From positions 1-10,699 of the forward strand of contig CAMLGP010000043.1 of NCBI GenBank assembly GCA_946479535.1: a DNA stretch of 10,699 nt. Reading direction: 5' to 3'. The translations under genes were made by a program, and so were the position numbers. This DNA is from an uncultured Bacteroidota bacterium. Its GTDB lineage: Bacteria > Bacteroidota > Bacteroidia > Chitinophagales > Chitinophagaceae. Of this stretch, positions 6,860 through 10,699 are shown piece after piece; positions within the stretch are counted from its first letter, which is position 1; each line of letters begins with the position of its first letter. The notes under the pieces were generated by a model. The model was given only the letters and a program-made list of their open reading frames with translations, did not search any database and had not been told where the DNA came from.

Positions 6860-7777
6860 ATGGCGTTAGATATTAAATATGGCGTGAGCACCTGGTTGTG
6901 GACTTCACCCTTCAGCACAGCCTGTATTCAGGAGCTGTTTCCCAAGATCGCTGATATGGGATTTGATGTGGTGGAGATTGCAGTGGAAGATCCATCGCTT
7001 ATTGATGGCCCAACGGTCAGGAAGGCATTAGATAAATATAATCTGAAGGCAGGTGTTTGCGGAGCCTTTGGGCCTTCACGTGATTTTACTAATGAAGATC
7101 CTGCAGTCCATGCGAATTGCTTTAACTATATACAGGCCTGCCTTGATCTCTGTGTTGACCTGGATGTGAAATTTCTTGGAGGACCAATGTATTCTGCGGT
7201 AGGCAAAGCAAGAATGGTTTCTCCTGAGCAAAGAAAAAAAGAATGGCAACTGGCAGTCACTAACCTGCGCAAGGTTTGCGATGCGGCTGCGAGACGTGGA
7301 TTAAAGATTGCTTTGGAGCCATTAAACCGATTTGAATCTGACCTGGTGAATACAGCTGATGATGTAGTAAGGATGGTGAATGATATTAATCACCCGGCTG
7401 CAAACATAATGCTGGACGGATTTCATATGAACATTGAAGAAAGAGATCTTGAAAACGCCATAATTACTGCGGGGGATAAACTGATCCATCTGCAGGTTGC
7501 AGAGAATTACCGGGGGACTCCCGGTACTGGTCAAACCAATTGGGCTGCCTATCGTAAAGGATTGGAAGCGATCAACTACAAAGGTGCCATCACTATTGAA
7601 AGCTTTACTACAGACAATAAGGAACTGGCAGGTGCAGTTTGCTTCTGGAAGCCGATGGCTGAAAGCCAGGATATGTTTGCATCTGAAGGCTTGCGCTTTT
7701 TGAAACAGCTGATTAATGACAACGCTGATATATATTATCATACACCTTTAAAAACTTCTGTAAATGGGAAAGAATAA
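6860..7777 (+). CDS. Sugar phosphate isomerase/epimerase (D-tagatose/D-psicose 3-epimerase-like TIM barrel)
   Basis: The 305-residue protein is a full-length xylose-isomerase-like TIM barrel with no signal peptide, so it is cytosolic. Signature stretches are ALEPLNRFESDLVNT, MLDGFHMNIEE, HLQVAENYRGTPGTG and ITIESF. Compared with D-tagatose 3-epimerase of Pseudomonas cichorii (metal ligands Glu152, Asp185, His211, Glu246), the equivalents with a constant +1 offset are Glu153, Asp186, Gln212 and Glu247. The substrate-binding His188 and Arg217 match His189 and Arg218. The His-to-Gln change at one metal ligand is the only departure. The likely reaction is epimerisation or isomerisation of a ketose or keto-sugar with a divalent metal; the exact substrate is unknown. 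It follows the large oxidoreductase after 109 bp and overlaps the next gene by 14 bases, so translational coupling is likely. Family call is strong, specific activity unresolved. Confidence 0.9.
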   Translation: MALDIKYGVSTWLWTSPFSTACIQELFPKIADMGFDVVEIAVEDPSLIDGPTVRKALDKYNLKAGVCGAFGPSRDFTNEDPAVHANCFNYIQACLDLCVDLDVKFLGGPMYSAVGKARMVSPEQRKKEWQLAVTNLRKVCDAAARRGLKIALEPLNRFESDLVNTADDVVRMVNDINHPAANIMLDGFHMNIEERDLENAIITAGDKLIHLQVAENYRGTPGTGQTNWAAYRKGLEAINYKGAITIESFTTDNKELAGAVCFWKPMAESQDMFASEGLRFLKQLINDNADIYYHTPLKTSVNGKE

Positions 7778-8915
7778 AATCAATATAGCAATTATCGGTC
7801 TTGGTTTTGGAGCGGAATTCATTCCAATTTACCAGCGGCATCCGGGTGCAACCATGTATGCTATCTGCCAGCGCAATAAAGAAAAATTAGACCTGGTTGG
7901 AGATGCTTTCGGAATTGAGAAGAGATACACGGATTATGACGAATTATTGAAGGATAAGGATATTGACGCCGTACATATTAACACGCCCATTCAAAATCAT
8001 GCTGAGCAGTCATTGAAAGCTTTGAGAGCAGGCAAGCATGTTGCCTGTACTGTACCAATGGCAACAACAGTTGAGGAATGCCGGCAGATTGTTGAAGCAG
8101 TAAAAGAGACCGGGCTCACTTACATGATGATGGAAACCGTGGTGTATAGTCGCGAGTTCCTCTTTGTAAAAGAAATGTATGAAAAGGGAGAGTTAGGCAA
8201 GCTGCAGTTTATGCGCGCTTCTCACCAGCAGGAAATGGCAGGATGGCCTGGATATTGGGAAGGATTACCTCCCATGCATTACGCAACGCATTGTGTGGGG
8301 CCTGTTGTTGCACTTGCCAATGCAGATGCGGAGTATGTATCCTGTTTAGGTTCCGGACGAATTGATGAGAACCTGATCAAAAAGTATAATTCACCTTTTG
8401 CGATAGAAACCTGTCATATCAAATTCCGTAATTCAGATCTGGCGGCAGAAGTAACACGGTCACTTTTCAATACAGCTCGCCAGTACCGTGAAAGCTTTGA
8501 TGTATATGGCAGCAAGAAAACATTTGAATGGACACTAATTGAGCATGAAGATTCAGTGATACATACTGGTGAGAAACCTGTGAGGGTAAAGATCCCTGAT
8601 TATGCACACCTTTTGCCAAAGGAGATCCAGGCATTTACCATCGGCGGTGTGTATGATGCGAATAGCAATCAGCATTTATCTTTTATCCAGGGAGCTGGTC
8701 ATGGTGGATCACATCCGCACCTGGCGAATGAATTCATAAGCGCTTTATTGGAAGAGAGATCACCATTTCCTAATGCAAGGCAGTCAGCCAATATTACCTG
8801 TGTAGGGATACTGGCACATGAATCAGCCATGCAGGGAGGAAAGATCCTTCATCTGCCGGAGTTCACATTAAGTCCGGCACAAACCAAATCAAAAGGAAAA
8901 GAACAATTAGCATAA
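7764..8915 (+). CDS. Gfo/Idh/MocA family oxidoreductase with an atypical active-site motif
   Basis: The 383-residue cytosolic protein has an N-terminal Rossmann NAD(P)-binding domain (about 5-125; IAIIGLGFGAEF, then DIDAVHINTPIQNHAEQSLK and AGKHVACTVPMATT) and the C-terminal Gfo/Idh/MocA alpha/beta domain (about 130-365; MHYATHCVGP, FDVYGSKKTFEW, GGSHPHLANEFISAL). Most members carry an EKP motif whose Lys is catalytic; here the same place reads TVP (96-98), so the Lys is replaced by Val97. His172 and His176 in the HYATH segment lie where substrate-binding residues are expected. Family members oxidise or reduce sugar hydroxyls, including ThuB in 3-keto-trehalose formation. The ATG lies inside the end of the epimerase gene (14-base overlap, +1 frame) with no Shine-Dalgarno site, suggesting coupling. 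It probably acts on the same sugar series as the upstream enzymes; direction and substrate are unknown. Confidence 0.9.
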   Translation: MGKNKINIAIIGLGFGAEFIPIYQRHPGATMYAICQRNKEKLDLVGDAFGIEKRYTDYDELLKDKDIDAVHINTPIQNHAEQSLKALRAGKHVACTVPMATTVEECRQIVEAVKETGLTYMMMETVVYSREFLFVKEMYEKGELGKLQFMRASHQQEMAGWPGYWEGLPPMHYATHCVGPVVALANADAEYVSCLGSGRIDENLIKKYNSPFAIETCHIKFRNSDLAAEVTRSLFNTARQYRESFDVYGSKKTFEWTLIEHEDSVIHTGEKPVRVKIPDYAHLLPKEIQAFTIGGVYDANSNQHLSFIQGAGHGGSHPHLANEFISALLEERSPFPNARQSANITCVGILAHESAMQGGKILHLPEFTLSPAQTKSKGKEQLA

Positions 8916-8999
8916 GCAGTTTAGAAGCATTACCAAACCGGTTCGGGAAAATTCGATATTGGATACTAAAGAATGAATTGTTAACCCAACTCTAGCCAT

Positions 9000-9683
9000 A
9001 TGAGAGTGGTTTGCTGTATTTACTCAATATTGTTGAGCGTGGCTGCTATTGCACAACGCGCAAAGACCTATACCGTTCCGGCGGGTGTAGAAGTAAAGGA
9101 AATTATCCCCGCAAATGAAATTTACCAGTTCCCGCAATTTGTGCAGGGACTGGTGATCTTTAAGGATGGAAAATCTGCTCCAGGGACACTTAATTATAAC
9201 AGACTAATTGCTGAGTTACAGTTTATTGACTCGAAAAATGATACACTTTCTCTCGCCAATGAACAAATGATCAGGACCGCGATCATTGGATCAGATACCT
9301 TTTATTATAGTGATGGATATGTCAGGCAATTAGCCGGAGGGTCACGCGTGAAAATGGCAGAGCGGATTGCGTTCAAAGAGTACATACAAAAACCCGGTGC
9401 ATATGGCCTGTCTTCTGCAACTACTGCCGCCAATAACCTGTCGGTTTTAATAAATCGCAGATCAGTTGACCTCAATGTAAGCCAGGAACTGGTGCTGGTA
9501 AAGAATACAAATTACCTGATTGGGGACAAATTCAATGCCTTTGTTATAGCAGATAAAAATGCTGTTCTTAAAATGTTTCCTGATAAAAGATCAGCAATAG
9601 AAGATTTTATTGAGAAGAATAAGATCAGTTTCACCAAACCAGATCATATGGTGCAACTGGGGAAATTCCTGGATACTTTATGA
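9000..9683 (+). CDS. Exported protein of unknown function
   Basis: This 227-residue protein is not recognised as a named family. It has a short signal peptide (1-18), with a cleavage site fitting AIA before Gln19. The mature part is soluble with no further membrane segment. It contains patterns suggestive of beta strands (FPQFVQGLVIFKDGKS, LIAELQFIDSKNDTLSL, DTFYYSDGYVRQL) and ends in charged helices (DKRSAIEDFIEKNKI). The segment FKDGKSAPGTLNYNRLIAELQFI resembles the style of small Bacteroidota periplasmic proteins that handle strand-rich structures, but that is only an impression. It lies 84 bp after the oxidoreductase gene, in the same direction and 234 bp before the SusC-like gene, and could belong to either unit or stand alone. 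The ATG fits the start of the signal peptide. Confidence 0.8.
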   Translation: MRVVCCIYSILLSVAAIAQRAKTYTVPAGVEVKEIIPANEIYQFPQFVQGLVIFKDGKSAPGTLNYNRLIAELQFIDSKNDTLSLANEQMIRTAIIGSDTFYYSDGYVRQLAGGSRVKMAERIAFKEYIQKPGAYGLSSATTAANNLSVLINRRSVDLNVSQELVLVKNTNYLIGDKFNAFVIADKNAVLKMFPDKRSAIEDFIEKNKISFTKPDHMVQLGKFLDTL

Positions 9684-9917
9684 ATAACACAGAATATATC
9701 TTTTGTGAGACCAAACTCTGCCCTTTGAATATGAGACGGTTTCTGATTTCTCACCAAAACAACGACTATGAGATTAAATAACAACACAATGCAACCAAAA
9801 AGTCACCTCGTGGTTTTTGCAGACAGTATTCAATTTACGCCAGGATAATAAGCCTGCGGATAGACTGCTACTGTTTGCTTCAACACTAACTATTTTTTTA
9901 TTATCAAACCAAAACGT
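9684..9917 (+). promoter_or_regulatory. Intergenic region upstream of the SusC-like gene
   Basis: These 234 bases must hold the leader and probably the promoter of the receptor gene. TACTGTTTGC at about 9870 resembles the Bacteroidota -7 element but with one extra base between TA and TTTG, and no -33 partner is clear. A weak inverted repeat (GTGAGA at 9705-9710, TCTCAC at 9749-9754) follows the preceding stop. The leader ends in an A/C-rich CAAACCAAAACGT before the ATG, as usual for Shine-Dalgarno-free Bacteroidota genes. Nothing else is supported here. Confidence 0.3.
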
Positions 9918-10699
9918 ATGAAACATTGCTTGTTGAAAAGTGAATTCGAAAGTTGGATACGGGACCATTCGACTCAGCTTCGGGTTCTCTTTATTGCTGT
10001 TCTTTCCATGTTCTGCACAGCTCTTTTTGCGCAGAGCCCGGTATCAGGAAAGGTTACTTCCGGCGATTCGGTTCTTACTAATGTGACTATACAGGTAAAA
10101 GGTACCGGTGTAGCCACTCAAACAAATTCAGCTGGTGAATATTCGATAAATGCGGCCGGGACTGCAACCCTGGTCTTTTCTTCTGTAGGATTTAATACAC
10201 AGGAAGTAAAAATAAATAACCAGCCTACAGTAAACGTACAATTGCAGGGCAATAACATTCAATTAACAGATGTGGTAGTAGTAGGTTATAGTACGCAAAG
10301 AAAGGCCACTGTAACTGGTTCGGTTTCCAGCATCAGCTCAAAGGACCTGGTGACTACGCCTGCTGGTACAACATCAGGTGCCCTTGTTGGTAAGGTACAG
10401 GGCATTACTACCCGTAGCCCAGACTCAAGACCCGGTAGAGGTGTAAATATCCAGATCAGAAATATGGGTAACCCGTTATTTGTTATTGATGGAGTCCCTT
10501 ATACAGGTGGTAGCACCGGTACTACAGGTTTCGGATTTAACCAGGGTTCAGGCCAGGATGTATTTAACACATTGGGCCTGGAAGATATTGAGAGCATTAC
10601 CATATTGAAAGATGCCTCTGCATCCATCTATGGTTTGCGTGCGGCTAATGGTGTTGTACTTGTTACAACTAAAAAAGGAAAAAGGGGCGAGACACCAAA
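9918..10699 (+). CDS. SusC/RagA-type TonB-dependent outer-membrane receptor, N-terminal part
   Basis: The reading frame is open from the ATG at 9918 to the window edge (260 codons and two bases); full-length members are about 1000 residues, so the beta-barrel lies outside the window. Residues 1-38 form a signal peptide with a long n-region (MKHCLLKSEFESWIRDHS) and a cleavage site at ALFA before Gln39. Residues about 42-110 are a carboxypeptidase-regulatory-like beta domain (PVSGKVTSGD, GEYSINAAGTATLVFSSVGF). The SusC plug follows, with LTDVVVVGYSTQRKATVTGS (116-135), NPLFVIDGVPY, and the family signature LEDIESITILKDASASIYG leading to RAANGVVLVTTKKGK. No STN domain is present, so control by a FecR-type anti-sigma factor is not indicated. 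With a SusD partner, expected just downstream, it would import an oligosaccharide or other large ligand through the outer membrane. Substrate unknown. Confidence 0.95.
   Translation, partial: MKHCLLKSEFESWIRDHSTQLRVLFIAVLSMFCTALFAQSPVSGKVTSGDSVLTNVTIQVKGTGVATQTNSAGEYSINAAGTATLVFSSVGFNTQEVKINNQPTVNVQLQGNNIQLTDVVVVGYSTQRKATVTGSVSSISSKDLVTTPAGTTSGALVGKVQGITTRSPDSRPGRGVNIQIRNMGNPLFVIDGVPYTGGSTGTTGFGFNQGSGQDVFNTLGLEDIESITILKDASASIYGLRAANGVVLVTTKKGKRGETP

Noticed and set aside
9705..9754. Inverted repeat GTGAGA / TCTCAC after the unknown exported gene as a terminator
   Set aside because: Only six uninterrupted pairs around a 38-base loop and no T-run, so it is too weak to call.
9768..9848. A 26-codon frame (MRLNNNTMQPKS...) upstream of the SusC-like gene
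   Set aside because: No ribosome binding signal, no recognisable sequence and a length expected by chance. A leader peptide cannot be excluded, but nothing supports it.

Overview
The window reads as chromosomal DNA of a member of the Bacteroidota, most likely a Chitinophagaceae-type soil or plant-associated bacterium. This rests on moderate GC content, almost no Shine-Dalgarno sites, a SusC/RagA-type TonB-dependent receptor at the right edge, and protein families that are common together in that group (cupin-AraC regulators, ThuA/membrane-dehydrogenase fusions, Gfo/Idh/MocA oxidoreductases, xylose-isomerase-like epimerases). The species assignment is inference. No rRNA, tRNA, CRISPR array or insertion sequence was seen.

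Layout. On the minus strand, reading leftwards, are a cupin-AraC regulator (3016-2147, TTG start) and then a transglutaminase/DUF2126 putative amidoligase gene (2066-36). The second gene stops at a TAG that lies inside a conserved DUF2126 motif. The same frame continues past the stop to the window edge with sequence that still looks like DUF2126. On the plus strand, divergent from the regulator across a 140-bp gap, are three genes: a 1197-residue exported multidomain oxidoreductase (3157-6750), a sugar phosphate isomerase/epimerase (6860-7777), and an overlapping Gfo/Idh/MocA oxidoreductase (7764-8915). They are followed by an exported protein of unknown function (9000-9683) and the first 260 codons of a SusC-like receptor (9918 to the edge).

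How the genes may work together. The large protein joins a ThuA domain, a PVC-type membrane-bound dehydrogenase propeller, HEAT-like repeats, a LamG-like domain and a C-terminal azurin-like copper domain. With a cytosolic Gfo/Idh/MocA protein and an epimerase directly downstream, it suggests oxidative, keto-sugar-type carbohydrate breakdown. In this model sugar oxidation outside the cytoplasm passes electrons to a fused blue-copper domain instead of the cytochrome c domain often seen in this dehydrogenase family. The divergent AraC-type regulator, with a 10-bp direct repeat in the shared promoter gap, is the natural candidate for control. The substrate cannot be read from the sequence.

The points most worth checking are the in-frame TAG in the DUF2126 gene, the copper-for-heme domain arrangement, and two residue substitutions in the downstream enzymes: Gln at an expected metal-ligand His in the epimerase, and Val at the expected catalytic Lys in the oxidoreductase.
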